DNA of 64,000 nucleotides from Desulfoluna limicola. Its GTDB lineage: Bacteria; Desulfobacterota; Desulfobacteria; Desulfobacterales; Desulfolunaceae. Each line of letters begins with the position of its first letter. Position 1 is the stretch's first letter. The stretch is taken from assembly GCF_021654575.1 (NCBI RefSeq), contig NZ_AP024488.1:1364001-1428000 (forward strand), given 5' to 3'. The notes below the pieces were generated by a model. It did no database searches. It saw nothing but the letters and a program-made list of their open reading frames with translations, and was not told where the DNA came from. A program made the translations under genes and the position numbers. Shown piece by piece: positions 7,984 to 17,486 of the stretch.

Positions 7984-9501
7984 ATGCCCGACAGTCCAAA
8001 AATCGCATCTCTTTACGCAGCCCATTTAAGCGGAGCTGAATCATCCGAAGCCGCCGAGGTCGTGACCAGTGTGGGTATCGACATCGGCACCACCACCACC
8101 CAGTGTGTGGTGAGCCGGCTTACGGTGAAGAACACGGCGCCGGGAACGCTTGTCCCCCGCATGGAGATCACCGACAAAGAGGTGGTGTACCGGAGCGAGA
8201 TTCATTTTACGCCCATTACCGACGGCAACCTTGTGGACACGGAAAAGGTGTTTCGCCTGGTGGAGCAGGAGTTTGCCCTGGCCGGGATATCGCCATCGGA
8301 GATTGACACCGGGGCGGTGATCATCACCGGGGAGACGGCCAAGAAGGAGAACGCGCGCCGGATTTCCGGAGAGCTGGCCGGTTACGCCGGTGACTTTGTG
8401 GTGGCCACGGCGGGGGGAAAGCTTGAATCGGTCATCGCAGGACGCGGTTCCGGGGCATCGGATTATTCCCGCACCCGTTTCAAGACCGTGGCCAACATCG
8501 ATATCGGTGGCGGCACGGCCAACATCGGGATTTTTAAAAACGGAAAAGCCATCGACAGCTGCTGCATCAATGTGGGCGGTCGGTTGATGCGGGTGGATGG
8601 CGCAGAAAAGCGTGTCCTTCAGATAACGGAACCCATGGCCCGTGTGCTGGACGATCTGGGATTGACTTTAAGGTCGGGGGATTCCGTGGACCCCATGGTC
8701 ATAGAGATTATCTGCCGCCGCATGGCAGAGGTGGTTCTGAATGCCCTTAAACATTCCCGGTTAAAGGGTCTTGAAGAGTCCCTCATGATGACGGAGCCCC
8801 TCCGACTTGATTACGATGTGGAGTGCGTCATGATTTCAGGGGGTGTTGCGGACCATGCCTACACCAGCTCGCCATGTGAGACCATAGAAGAGATCGCCCG
8901 GTACGGAGACATCGGCCCCATGCTGGGCCGCCAGATTCACCAGGTCTTCAAGGGGGACGGGTGCGACCTCATTCGCCCGGTGGAGACCATCCGCGCCACG
9001 GTGATCGGCGCCGGTGCCCAGACCGTGGATGTAAGCGGCAGCACCATCGTGGTGGACGACAACTGCCTGCCGTTGAAGAATATTCCGGTGGTGATTCCCT
9101 TTGGGGACGGCATCCCGGACAGGGAAGACGAGGTGGCATCCGCCGTGCTGCAGAGCGTGAAAAGCCTGTATGAAGAGGATGCCATCGAGCACGTGGCCGT
9201 GGGTGTGCAAGGAAGCGGGTACTTAAGTTATAAAAAGATTCAGGTTCTGGCCAAAGGGATATTGAAGGGCTTAGCCCAGATTACCCGCGCAGGCCTTCCC
9301 GTCATTGTCGTCATGGAACACGACAGCGGAAAAGTCTTGGGACAGAGTCTGCGCGTGATGAATCCCACCGCCCAGGTGATCTGCGTGGACCAGATCGAAG
9401 TGGGGGAGGGGGACTACATTGACATCGGCCACTCCATGGCGGGGGGCACGGTGGTTCCTGTGGTGATCAAGACCCTGGTCTTTGAAACGCGCCAGGCCTA
9501 A
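7984..9501 (+). CDS. eutA: Ethanolamine ammonia-lyase reactivating factor
   Basis: ATPase-like chaperone that removes damaged cobalamin from ethanolamine ammonia-lyase so fresh cofactor can bind. It has the actin/Hsp70-type nucleotide-binding motifs of EutA: SVGIDIGTTTTQCVVSRL near residue 30, an ITGETAKKENA segment, ANIDIGGGTANIGIF near residue 178 and CVMISGGVADH near residue 285. Its 505 residues slightly exceed the usual EutA length because of a ~25-residue N-terminal extension. Its translation start lies just downstream of a repeat border that supplies the GGAGG ribosome site. It belongs to the eutBC group and needs EutT (26599) for cofactor supply. Confidence 0.95.
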   Translation: MPDSPKIASLYAAHLSGAESSEAAEVVTSVGIDIGTTTTQCVVSRLTVKNTAPGTLVPRMEITDKEVVYRSEIHFTPITDGNLVDTEKVFRLVEQEFALAGISPSEIDTGAVIITGETAKKENARRISGELAGYAGDFVVATAGGKLESVIAGRGSGASDYSRTRFKTVANIDIGGGTANIGIFKNGKAIDSCCINVGGRLMRVDGAEKRVLQITEPMARVLDDLGLTLRSGDSVDPMVIEIICRRMAEVVLNALKHSRLKGLEESLMMTEPLRLDYDVECVMISGGVADHAYTSSPCETIEEIARYGDIGPMLGRQIHQVFKGDGCDLIRPVETIRATVIGAGAQTVDVSGSTIVVDDNCLPLKNIPVVIPFGDGIPDREDEVASAVLQSVKSLYEEDAIEHVAVGVQGSGYLSYKKIQVLAKGILKGLAQITRAGLPVIVVMEHDSGKVLGQSLRVMNPTAQVICVDQIEVGEGDYIDIGHSMAGGTVVPVVIKTLVFETRQA

Positions 9502-9506
9502 AAAAA

Positions 9507-10067
9507 GCCTCCGGCGGCAAGGTGTGCCACCTTGAAAGCAGGTTTGCGAATGCTCTCAGCCCTCGTTCCTCGGGCTGTCACATTCGCTGACGGGCTACGC
9601 CCGTGGAGTCCCAGCGGTGTTTTTTTTAGGTGTTTTCCCCGGCTGTCAGGCCTGTGGGATCATATGGGGTGATGCGGTATCCACCGTCTGGTGGTAATTT
9701 TATTGACACCCCTGGAATTGCGGCGTTGCCGTAGGGTGGGCAAAGGGTGTGCCGTGCCCATCACGAGCCATGATAACCGCCCATGCCACAAGAAGAGTAA
9801 GGCTGTCAACATCTCGGTAAATACAATCGATGAAGGCCAATCGGCCAATGATGGGCACGCTTCGCGCTTTGCCCATCCTACAGAGGTCCAACAGTATCCA
9901 TGGTAACAGGGTACGTTCTGCGCCGGAACTTGCCTCATGGATAATCACATATGGCCGAAAAAGCAGGTGATTAGATTTGCCTTTAACGTGAACTTACCGG
10001 TTTTGATCATCAAGACCTGTTTAGCAAACCTTTCAAACGGTTGGCCCCCGGCAGGGCCGCCGGAGGC
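9507..10067. repeat. Intergenic mosaic repeat block after eutA
   Basis: The block starts at GCCTCCGGCGGCAAGG two bases after the eutA stop and ends at GGGCCGCCGGAGGC. It contains a constant-core hairpin (9546-9587, arms GCGAATG/CATTCGC), an ACGGGC-tac-GCCCGT hairpin and a REPIN-like doublet (9731-9881). The right end carries the CAAACCTTTCAAACGGTTGG and CCCCCGGCAGGG modules that recur at 34720 and 38185. Confidence 0.65.
9731..9881 (+). repeat. REPIN-like inverted doublet 1
   Basis: A 151-base element begins GTAGGGTGGGC and ends GCCCATCCTAC. Each end folds by itself (TGGGCA...TGCCCA; GATGGGC...GCCCATC), giving two inverted palindromes that each start with the GTAG tetranucleotide typical of REP sequences. 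Related copies are at 38531 and 40303, and a RAYT transposase gene is at 62084. Confidence 0.7.
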
Positions 10068-10080
10068 GATTTTTTAACGA

Positions 10081-10232
10081 GAGCCTGAACGGTTTACCCG
10101 TTTCGGGGTCAGGGACGGTCACACGTCTGGCCCCGTTTTCCGGCAGTTCTTACCTGCCGGATGTGTACCACCATTCCTGGTGCGTCCGCCCCTTTTTTCT
10201 TTGTGAAGAAAGGGGCGGATTTTTTTTGCTGT
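10081..10232 (+). terminator. Multi-hairpin RNA ending in an intrinsic terminator
   Basis: Successive hairpins are GGGGTCA...TGGCCCC with inner GACG/CGTC, CCGGCAG-ttcttac-CTGCCGG, and CACCA-ttcc-TGGTG. These are followed by a GC-rich stem TCCGCCCCTTT...GAAAGGGGCGGA and a run of eight T. The last stem is a good intrinsic terminator. The preceding hairpins could make this a leader with attenuation for the chemoreceptor gene, or simply the end of the eut transcript. I could not match it to a known riboswitch. Confidence 0.6.
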
Positions 10233-10453
10233 TTTAAGATTCAGGGGCGGTTTCTTTTACTAAATTAATTTTAGCAAGATGGCGGGTTTGTTTCTTTCCT
10301 TGATATGCTGATTTGTCGTTTTAAATCAGCGATATGATCCGAATAAAAAATGTCATTTTTTTGCGGAAAAGTGTTCAGTATCAGGGGTTATATGTCGATA
10401 AACAAGGGAACAATATGCATGCCCCATGGGTTGATTTTATTTAAGGAGAATGA

Positions 10454-12523
10454 ATGATGTTAGGGAAGATTGGTCTGCGCGGAAAAATGCTCTTAAGTAT
10501 TTGTGGTGTGGTTTTACTCTCCTACTCGGTGAGTATTTTTTATATTACCTACAATGCCTCAAAAATGGCACGTTCGGAAGCGGAGGAGAAGGCCCGGGAG
10601 ATCGCGTCCAACCACAGCCAGATGGTGAGGGGGGAACTGAACAACGCCATGGATATCGCCCGCACGGTGGCCCACACCCTTGAAGGGTTGAAGATGAGCG
10701 GTAAGGAGCCCGATCGGGAGCAGATCAACGCCATGCTGAAGAACGTGCTGCGACAGAACCCCGACTTCATCGCCATCGACACCTGTTGGGAACCCAACGC
10801 TCTGGACGGGCGGGATGCCGATTTCATCGGTGTTGAAGGCCACGATGACACGGGGCGGTTTGTGCCTTATTGGAACAGGGGAAGCGGTTCCATTGAGGTG
10901 GAACCCCTGGTCAATTTTGATACGGAGAGCTGGTATCAGGATCCCAAAACCACCGGCAAGGAAATCATCACGGAGCCGTATGTCTACCCCGTGGGAGGCA
11001 AGGATGTCCTCATGACAACGGTCGTGGCGCCCATCAAGGTGAACGGTCAGTTTCTCGGCATGGTGGCCGTGGACATCGGCCTGGATACCTTCGGTAGGAT
11101 GATGGAAAAAGTAAAACCCTTTGAAACGGGTTACGGTTACCTTCTTTCCAACGAGGGCTATACGGTCACGCACCCCCGAAAAGATGTCATTGGATTGAAC
11201 GCCGGAGATGTGATCAAGGGCAAGGACCGGGCTCCGTTCATGGACGCACTGAAAAATGGCAAATCCTTTTCCATGATGCGGGAAGCGGTAAACGGTGGGA
11301 TGGCCACCTACCAGATCTTGTCTCCCATTCAGGTGGGCCAGACCGACACACCCTGGTCCATCGGCATTGTGGTTCCCATTGAAAAGGTTCTCGCGGGTGC
11401 TCATCGTCTGCGAAATACAAGCATCGTCATTGGTGTCGTCGGATTCCTCGCCCTTGTGTGTGTGGTGTGGTTTATCTCGATATTCCTTGTGGTTCGCCCG
11501 ATCAACGGAGTGGTTGAGGGGCTTCGCGATATCGCCGAAGGCGAAGGCGATCTGACCCTGCGTCTTCCTGTGAACGCCCAGGACGAAATCGGAGAGCTCT
11601 CCACCTGGTTCAACACCTTTATAGAAAAGCTACAGGGTATCATCGGTGACCTTGCGGGGCAGGCTGCAGCCATGGACGGATCTTCCCGGTCTCTCCTCGC
11701 CGTGGCCGGTGATCTCTCCACCCGGGCCGACAATACGTCCGAGCGATCCACCTCCGTTTCCGGTGCCGCCGAAGAGATGACGGTGAATATAAATGGCGTG
11801 GCCGCCTCCATGGAACAGGCCTCTGCCAACAGCGACATGGTGGCAACCGCAGCCGAAGAGATGACCGCCACCATCGGTGAGGTGGCCAAGCAGTCCGAGA
11901 CGGCCAGGAATATTTCTGAAAACGCTGTGCAGCGGGCCGGCAACGCCTCGCAGAAAATGGCAAGGCTGGGCGAAGCAGCTGCAGCCATTGGGTCTGTAAC
12001 CGAAGCCATCAGTGAGATTTCCGAACAGACGAATCTGCTTGCCTTAAACGCCACCATCGAAGCGGCACGGGCAGGAGAGGCCGGCAAAGGTTTCGCTGTC
12101 GTGGCCAATGAGATCAAGGCCCTTGCAAACCAGACCGCCGATGCGACCCAGGATATCAAGGAGCGCGTGGACGGGATCCAGAATGTTACCGGCGAAACAG
12201 TCTCAGATATTGAAGAGGTGACCAAGGTGATCACCGAGGTGAACGACATCGTGTCCACCATCGCCACCGCCGTGGAAGAACAGTCCGTGGCCACCAGCGA
12301 AATCGCCACCAATATTGCCCAGGCTTCCCAGGGTATTCAGGAGGTCAGTGGCATGGTTGCACAGAGCTCCACCGTGGTTACCGAGATTACCCGGGAAATA
12401 ACCGAGGTGAACTCCAATTCCGTTGAAATCTCTGAAAGCAGCCGCCAGGTGCACACCAACGCTGAAGAGCTCTCCTCCATGGCCGTCACCTTAAAGCATG
12501 TGGTAGAGACCTTTAAAATCTAA
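10454..12523 (+). CDS. Methyl-accepting chemotaxis protein with dCache-type sensor
   Basis: Inner-membrane chemoreceptor of 689 residues. An N-terminal transmembrane helix (about 13-33) is followed by a ~280-residue periplasmic double-Cache sensor with [18 protein letters not shown] and AVDIGLDTF segments, and a second membrane helix at about 318-342. A HAMP domain with [15 protein letters not shown] follows. The cytoplasmic signalling tip [20 protein letters not shown] lies near residue 525 and is diagnostic for the family. Lying between eutBCA and the choline operon, it may guide the cell to ethanolamine, choline or a related amine; that ligand is inferred from position only. The start is the first of two ATGs after TTAAGGAG. 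No CheW or CheA gene is nearby. A possible remnant of a second receptor start lies at 13226. Confidence 0.93.
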   Translation: MMLGKIGLRGKMLLSICGVVLLSYSVSIFYITYNASKMARSEAEEKAREIASNHSQMVRGELNNAMDIARTVAHTLEGLKMSGKEPDREQINAMLKNVLRQNPDFIAIDTCWEPNALDGRDADFIGVEGHDDTGRFVPYWNRGSGSIEVEPLVNFDTESWYQDPKTTGKEIITEPYVYPVGGKDVLMTTVVAPIKVNGQFLGMVAVDIGLDTFGRMMEKVKPFETGYGYLLSNEGYTVTHPRKDVIGLNAGDVIKGKDRAPFMDALKNGKSFSMMREAVNGGMATYQILSPIQVGQTDTPWSIGIVVPIEKVLAGAHRLRNTSIVIGVVGFLALVCVVWFISIFLVVRPINGVVEGLRDIAEGEGDLTLRLPVNAQDEIGELSTWFNTFIEKLQGIIGDLAGQAAAMDGSSRSLLAVAGDLSTRADNTSERSTSVSGAAEEMTVNINGVAASMEQASANSDMVATAAEEMTATIGEVAKQSETARNISENAVQRAGNASQKMARLGEAAAAIGSVTEAISEISEQTNLLALNATIEAARAGEAGKGFAVVANEIKALANQTADATQDIKERVDGIQNVTGETVSDIEEVTKVITEVNDIVSTIATAVEEQSVATSEIATNIAQASQGIQEVSGMVAQSSTVVTEITREITEVNSNSVEISESSRQVHTNAEELSSMAVTLKHVVETFKI

Positions 12524-13225
12524 TAAAGGCCGATACGATCCGGCTCTTTAATTCACTGACGCGCCCCCGGCAGCCCTGCCGGGGGCCAATCCCGGGCAAA
12601 ATCGTGCTGAGAGCTTTTGAGTCCGGCCCATTGTTGTGGTATTCTTAACCAATGTCCTGCCGAAGGGCAGCGAGAGCTTTAGCGCCATCCGTTTCGTGCT
12701 TCCTGAGTAATCCTCAACCTGGTTTTTGCCGACGCCTGTCGCTGTTGGTCGCCATAAATCCTTCCTGATCTGACCGCATCCGGTTTTTGCTAAAACGTGT
12801 GGATTTGTCTTAATCTAAGTGGTTTACGACCCTTGCTTGGTGGTGAGATAAGTCGAGTTCTACTTATGCGAAGGCGTTGGTTTTCCGACGGTACTCGTCT
12901 TAACGAGCAGGCATCCCCTTTTGCCGCTTATCCCCGGTGGGTCTGAGCGGCAAAAGGGGATGTCACCGGTTTGTTTTCGGAGCTCATTTCAAAAAGCGAC
13001 CCGCCGGAGGCATAGCTGAATTGGTATGACAAGTGTTTGTCTGTGAACACTGATAAAATATCGGATCACCGATATGGGTGCTAATGCGCCATGGCATGGC
13101 GCTGAATCATCTTGAAAAAATTGGTTTTTATTGTGCAAATGCTCTGAGGCTCCCCTTGGACGTGTCAATACGTCAAGAAAAAATTGCATTGACCTAGTGG
13201 GGGGGATGACTTAAAGAGGGACTAA
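12524..13225. other. Gene-free region with palindromes
   Basis: About 700 bases after the chemoreceptor hold no convincing gene. A palindrome GCCCCCGGCAG-ccc-TGCCGGGGGC-like stem is at 12563-12586, a perfect 17-base-class hairpin at 12911-12963, and the right half of a mosaic repeat block (TTTCAAAAAGCGACCCGCCGGAGGCA) ends at 13012. Confidence 0.5.
12911..12963. repeat. Long perfect hairpin
   Basis: Arms GCATCCCCTTTTGCCGCT and AGCGGCAAAAGGGGATGT pair almost perfectly around a 17-base loop. No T-run follows, so this looks more like a palindromic repeat than a simple terminator. Confidence 0.6.
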
Positions 13226-13267
13226 ATGGTAGGACAAGTGGGTCTGCGTGGCAACATGCAGTTGTGA
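13226..13267 (+). pseudogene. Possible chemoreceptor N-terminal remnant
   Basis: A 13-codon frame MVGQVGLRGNMQL followed by a stop resembles the first residues of the chemoreceptor at 10457 ([13 protein letters not shown]), and is preceded by a GAGGG ribosome-like site. No receptor sequence follows. This is either a decayed duplicate or chance similarity of a short stretch. Confidence 0.35.
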
Positions 13268-13781
13268 ATGTACGGTGCGGCTTGAACAGGAAATACCGCA
13301 AGGGGCGGCTCCATGCTCTTGGTCGGTTTGTGCTAAATTTTGACGTTACCGGAGTCGTAACCCCATTGGCGGACGCTCTTATGCCCGGCAGGGGGGAAGC
13401 CATTGGCACAGAGCGTTTGGAATCCATGGTTGAATGTGAAGCCAGATACCTGACTGCGGGAGAGATGGGTTGGCATGTCATCATGTTTATTATCGGCAGT
13501 CCTGTCGAGATAAGGATGAGGTAGGTTGGGCACCCAAAGGGTGTTCCAGGCGTTGTGAAGCACGCTGGGTGCTGCCGCTTATGTTGAAACCCTTTATCTG
13601 CAACTGGGGGGGCAACGGCCAGAAGATGAAAAAGCTTGGGACTTATTGTCGAAAACGACCTTGGTTTCCGGGGTTCTTAACAGGCGTTTGACGGCAATGT
13701 GTGCAACAGTCATTGTGTAAACAAATACATCGGGTTAGGCGTGGCCGTAAGTCTTTGTTTGCCAGGGTGAGAGGGTTCGTT

Positions 13782-14618
13782 ATGAGGTTTAAAAGCAGGT
13801 ATTCTGTAGGAGACGTCAGTAAGGTTTGCAATGTGTCTAAAAAGACACTTCGATATTATGACAAAATTGGTCTTATCAATTCTGAAAGAGACGACAGCAA
13901 CAATTACAGGTATTACTCAAGCGAATCGTTATTGGCTGTCCCTGTTATCAAGTATTACAAACAGATGGGATTCAAACTTGATGAAATGCGGGAGTTCATC
14001 GAGGGGAATGTTCAGAATGTTTACAGGGCGATGCAACGGTCCTTCAGTGCAAAGATTGACGAACTTGAGGCAACCCAGGAAGAGACCCGAAGAAAGTATG
14101 TCTCTGTAAAAGACTGGTATGATTTGATTTTAGAAGCTGAAATGGTGATCGATAATAATATTAAGGAAGTATCGATTAAATACGTCAACTCTTCGGATTA
14201 TCTGTTTCTGGAGCAGGAGTTCGACAATGATATTAAAGCATCCATTATCAATATTGAATTTACAAATTATGTGGAAAAAGTAAACAACGAGATTACCGGG
14301 CCTGTTATTATCAATTTTTCTTCATTCCAGGACCGGATGCAGAACAAAAATCAAAAGATACGGATGCTTCAGAAAACACTGATGGTGTGCAAAGAGCATG
14401 AGAAAATGAAGTTTGGAGGCCAGATGATGATTTCGTGCTATCACATCGGGTCCCATGAAACCATTAATGAAACATACGAAAAAATGTGCCATTGGGCTCG
14501 GAAGCACGGCTACGTTATTGGCGAAGAATCATTTGAACGGTATGTTACGGATTATTGGACGACCAGAAACAACTCTAAGTTTGTAACAGAGATACTGATG
14601 CACGTTTCAAGGCAATAG
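13782..14618 (+). CDS. MerR-family transcriptional regulator with effector-binding domain
   Basis: Regulator of 278 residues. The N-terminal winged-helix MerR domain (YSVGDVSKVCNVSKKTLRYY, residues ~5-25, then NNYRYYSSESL) is followed by a dimerisation coiled coil (~80-120). A C-terminal domain of GyrI/BltR effector-binding type has a W-containing end (MCHWARKHGYVIGEESFERY). I took the ATG at 13782 because it begins the conserved domain; upstream codons are GC-rich and unconserved. MerR proteins activate promoters with overlong spacers, and two such promoters with a CCCCT-AGGGG palindrome lie in front of the transporter (15237) and the shell/cut operon (17393), so this is the likely activator of choline utilisation. 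Its base composition is more AT-rich than its neighbours. Confidence 0.9.
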   Translation: MRFKSRYSVGDVSKVCNVSKKTLRYYDKIGLINSERDDSNNYRYYSSESLLAVPVIKYYKQMGFKLDEMREFIEGNVQNVYRAMQRSFSAKIDELEATQEETRRKYVSVKDWYDLILEAEMVIDNNIKEVSIKYVNSSDYLFLEQEFDNDIKASIINIEFTNYVEKVNNEITGPVIINFSSFQDRMQNKNQKIRMLQKTLMVCKEHEKMKFGGQMMISCYHIGSHETINETYEKMCHWARKHGYVIGEESFERYVTDYWTTRNNSKFVTEILMHVSRQ

Positions 14619-15236
14619 AAGGCGAAGTATCCCCCTGAGGCACTCCTTGGAATAAAGGGGTCTTTTGGAACATACCGATGGCTGTGTCATTTTGGTGGAT
14701 ACCTTTATGGCACCGTTGCTGATGAGGGGGATAAGCATAAATACAGCCGCTTTGACATACCCCGGGGCAGGCAAACGACGGCAGTAATCGTTTTCAGTCA
14801 TCAGCGATAAAAACCGGCCGTCGTTTCCGTTGCTCCGGGCCGCACACAGAATTTTGAAATTGCGCGAACACTCCTATCTTATAAAGGGCTATATTGTCGG
14901 CCTCTTCTTTCTCCCTCATCTCTCAATGCTGACGCATTTCTTCTCACGCATCAATTTCCTTGCTGGGCGATCTGCCCGACCTTAACGCCGGGGTTAAGGT
15001 TGTCGTAAAAAAGCCTTGTGCCTTTACCGTCGTGGAACGTCTGGGGTCTGGTTCGTTTTTTGGGACACAGACGGGCCTGCTTGCCTTCTGCTGTTTGGGG
15101 TGATCGATCGATCTAACATTCTGAATACATGAGGGGAATGTGCCATGGTGGGCCACAGGTTTTTCGGGTCGCAAAGGCACCTTTTCGGCGCCGTTCGTCA
15201 TAAATTAGGGGTCCGTTTTTTTGTACAAAAATTGTA
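14619..15236. other. Gene-free region upstream of transporter promoter
   Basis: No convincing gene or known RNA seen. It is moderately AT-rich and leads into the MerR-type promoter. Confidence 0.5.
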
Positions 15237-15267
15237 TTGACCTTCCCCTTAGGGGTAAAGCTATAGT
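15237..15267 (+). promoter_or_regulatory. MerR-type promoter/operator before transporter
   Basis: -35 TTGACC and -10 TATAGT are separated by 19 bases, the overlong spacing typical of MerR-activated promoters. The spacer holds the palindrome CCCCTTAGGGG. A closely similar site is at 17393. Confidence 0.7.
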
Positions 15268-15368
15268 CCCTAAAAACCAGAAAATCTGAGATCACTGTAG
15301 ATCAAACGGATTTTTGTGCAAGTTGGGATTCTTTTAAAAGTGTTGGTTTAAGGGAGGACAATTAATTT

Positions 15369-16457
15369 ATGTTTGAAGCATCAGGTTCACAAAGCTTGGC
15401 TGCCATTGAAGCCAAGAACAAGTTATCTGCTGACTTTAAGAGAAAGGGCATCCTTATCGCCCTTCTTTCTGGTCTTTGTTATGGCTTTTATACGGCCTTC
15501 ATGACATTGGGGATGTCAAAGGGTGTATGGATTGATTGGTATGGTGCCAATAAAGCAGGTCTGTCCGCTTTTGCCATCACCTATCTTCTTGGTGCCATCG
15601 GGGCGGCACTTACCGACTCCTGCAGTGCCGGCTGGGCCGTGCTTATCTCCATTGTGAGAGGCAAGCTCGGCGACTTCTTCAGGTGTCTTAAAACCAAGCC
15701 TGGTATGGTCATGGTTGTTGGCGCCCTCGTCGGTGGCCCCATTTCCAGTACCGCTTATGTAATCGGTCTCCAGAAGGCGGGTTCTATTATTGTTCCCATC
15801 AGTGCCCTCTGCCCTGCCATCGGTGCTATTCTCGCCCGCTTCTGGTTCAAGCAGGAGCTCAACGCCCGCATGATGCTTGGTATCGCCATCTGTTTTGGTG
15901 CCAGCTTCATGATCGCTATCCCCTCCCTGGGTGGCGATGCGCCCGAGGGGATGTTCCTCGGTATCTGCTTCGGTTTTCTGGCTGCTGTAGGCTGGGGTTT
16001 CGAAGGGTGTGTCTGCGGTTACGGCACGTCCATGATCGACTCCGAGGTGGGCATTACCATCCGCCAGGTCACCTCCGGTCTCTCCAACCTTATTATTCTG
16101 ATCCCCCTGTTTGGCATGATCTCCAAAGGTGGGAACACTGTTGAGCTGGTAACCGCTGCCTTTACCGACGGTTCTTCCATCTTCTTCTTTGCCCTTGCCG
16201 GTCTTGCAGCTTACGGTGCATTCATGTTCTGGTACAAAGGCAACAGCATGTGCGGTGCCGCACTCGGAATGTCCTGCAACGGTACCTTCTCTTTCTGGGG
16301 CCCCTTCTGCTGCTGGCTCGTACTGGGTATCGCCTTCGGCATGGACGGATGGGCCATTCCCCCCATCGCCTGGGCTGCTGCGATTGTGATGGTTATCGGT
16401 ATCTTCACCATCGCTCTGAACCCCCTGGACCTGCTCAAGAGCAAGGAGGAGAAATAA
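15369..16457 (+). CDS. DMT-superfamily (EamA-like) permease
   Basis: Integral membrane protein of 362 residues with about ten hydrophobic helices from residue 27 on, after a short charged N-terminus. Segments such as IALLSGLCYGFYTAFMTLGM and GPISSTAYVIGLQKAGSIIVPISAL are typical of drug/metabolite transporters with two EamA-like halves. It is driven by the MerR-type promoter at 15237 and lies directly upstream of the choline lyase operon, so it probably imports choline or another quaternary amine, or exports trimethylamine. That substrate is inferred. It is followed by a one-base gap and a small gene. The start ATG has the ribosome site AGGGAGGAC. Confidence 0.8.
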   Translation: MFEASGSQSLAAIEAKNKLSADFKRKGILIALLSGLCYGFYTAFMTLGMSKGVWIDWYGANKAGLSAFAITYLLGAIGAALTDSCSAGWAVLISIVRGKLGDFFRCLKTKPGMVMVVGALVGGPISSTAYVIGLQKAGSIIVPISALCPAIGAILARFWFKQELNARMMLGIAICFGASFMIAIPSLGGDAPEGMFLGICFGFLAAVGWGFEGCVCGYGTSMIDSEVGITIRQVTSGLSNLIILIPLFGMISKGGNTVELVTAAFTDGSSIFFFALAGLAAYGAFMFWYKGNSMCGAALGMSCNGTFSFWGPFCCWLVLGIAFGMDGWAIPPIAWAAAIVMVIGIFTIALNPLDLLKSKEEK

Positions 16458-16458
16458 T

Positions 16459-16725
16459 ATGAAGCCTCTTAACTATGCTATTCTGAAGCACTTTACAAAA
16501 GTTGAAGAAGCGTGCGCCGACGATGTCATGGCTGCGCTCAAGGGCGAGTACAGCCACTTCAAGGCCTTTACAAAAGGCGGCGTCATCTCTGCAATCATGA
16601 CGGCTGAGGCCAACGGCCTCCTCGAGGAGACTCGATTCGATATGGACGCCAGCAACGAGCTGCGCGTTTACTATCGCGCCCATGAAGAAGGTGCTGAAAC
16701 GATTAACCACTACATCAAGGACTGA
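16459..16725 (+). CDS. Small protein co-transcribed with the permease
   Basis: A protein of 88 residues that I do not recognise. It starts one base after the permease stop, so the two are translationally coupled. It has no signal peptide or membrane segment, and its composition suggests a small winged-helix-like fold (ILKHFTKVEEACADDVMAAL, then GGVISAIMTAEANGLLEETRF). It could regulate the permease or sense its substrate. A strong terminator follows. Confidence 0.7.
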   Translation: MKPLNYAILKHFTKVEEACADDVMAALKGEYSHFKAFTKGGVISAIMTAEANGLLEETRFDMDASNELRVYYRAHEEGAETINHYIKD

Positions 16726-16775
16726 TGCACGCATAAGCTGCATTCGGAACTGATGTAAGAGGTTCTGTGTTTCCA

Positions 16776-16813
16776 AGGGCTTCACCCGTAACTCGGGTGG
16801 AGCCCTTTTTTTA
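16776..16813 (+). terminator. Intrinsic terminator after permease operon
   Basis: Stem AGGGCTTCACCC/GGGTGGAGCCCT with a short GTAACTC loop, followed by a run of T. Confidence 0.9.
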
Positions 16814-17392
16814 TGTCCGGTATCTTTTTTATTGGCTGTTGTGCTTTATTTGCAGATTTCTTCAGGGGGTCGAACTGATGGCAGTCGGGCGTTGCGGTTG
16901 GTTCAATTCTTTTGATGATATCGTTCACTGGTTTCCCCTGGAGGGGAGGGTGTGGGTGAACAGGTCAACTGCTTCTGATGTGGTTGTGGTGAAGGGCTCC
17001 TGGTTGTGCGGAATTTCTTGTTGTTATTGTTTAATTATCTGAAACAACACATGATGTTGCTATCTTTTCTGCCCCTTTAGCCTCAATGTCCCGGCCAGCG
17101 AAAAAACCGTATTTAACATTCAACTGGGTTTTCGGTGTTTGAAATTCATCAATCTTGCTCTTGTTGCCCGGCCCCACAGGGGGTGGGGTGGGTGTTGGCG
17201 GTTGTTTTTGGCCATGCTTTTTTCATGGTTTGTGGGAATGCCGTCATTAAAGCGCGTTGAGATGCAAAAAAAATTCCCAGGAACAGCGGTCGGGTATGGG
17301 TGGATATAGTCTTGATTTCAGTTATTTATGGGTGTGTGGTGCAGTGCGCTAAAAACTGGCCGGACCAATTGTGCTGTGCGCTTAAAAACTTA
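16814..17392. other. Gene-free region before the cut operon
   Basis: About 580 bases without a convincing gene, relatively T-rich, ending at the MerR-type promoter of the shell/cut operon. Confidence 0.5.
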
Positions 17393-17424
17393 TTGACTTT
17401 CCCCTATAGGGGAAGGGTTAAGGT
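17393..17424 (+). promoter_or_regulatory. MerR-type promoter/operator before cut operon
   Basis: TTGACT is followed by the palindrome TTCCCCTATAGGGGAA and a weak -10 TAAGGT with about 20 bases of spacing. The arrangement mirrors the site at 15237, which points to control by the same MerR protein. Confidence 0.65.
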
Positions 17425-17486
17425 GCTGTCAGTATAGGATGAATTGTTAAAACCAACGACAACGAAGACGTTAGGAAGGGATTTTA

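Noticed and set aside
13264-13524. 86-codon frame after the chemoreceptor remnant
   Set aside because: No ribosome site, no family resemblance and composition unlike genuine genes here.
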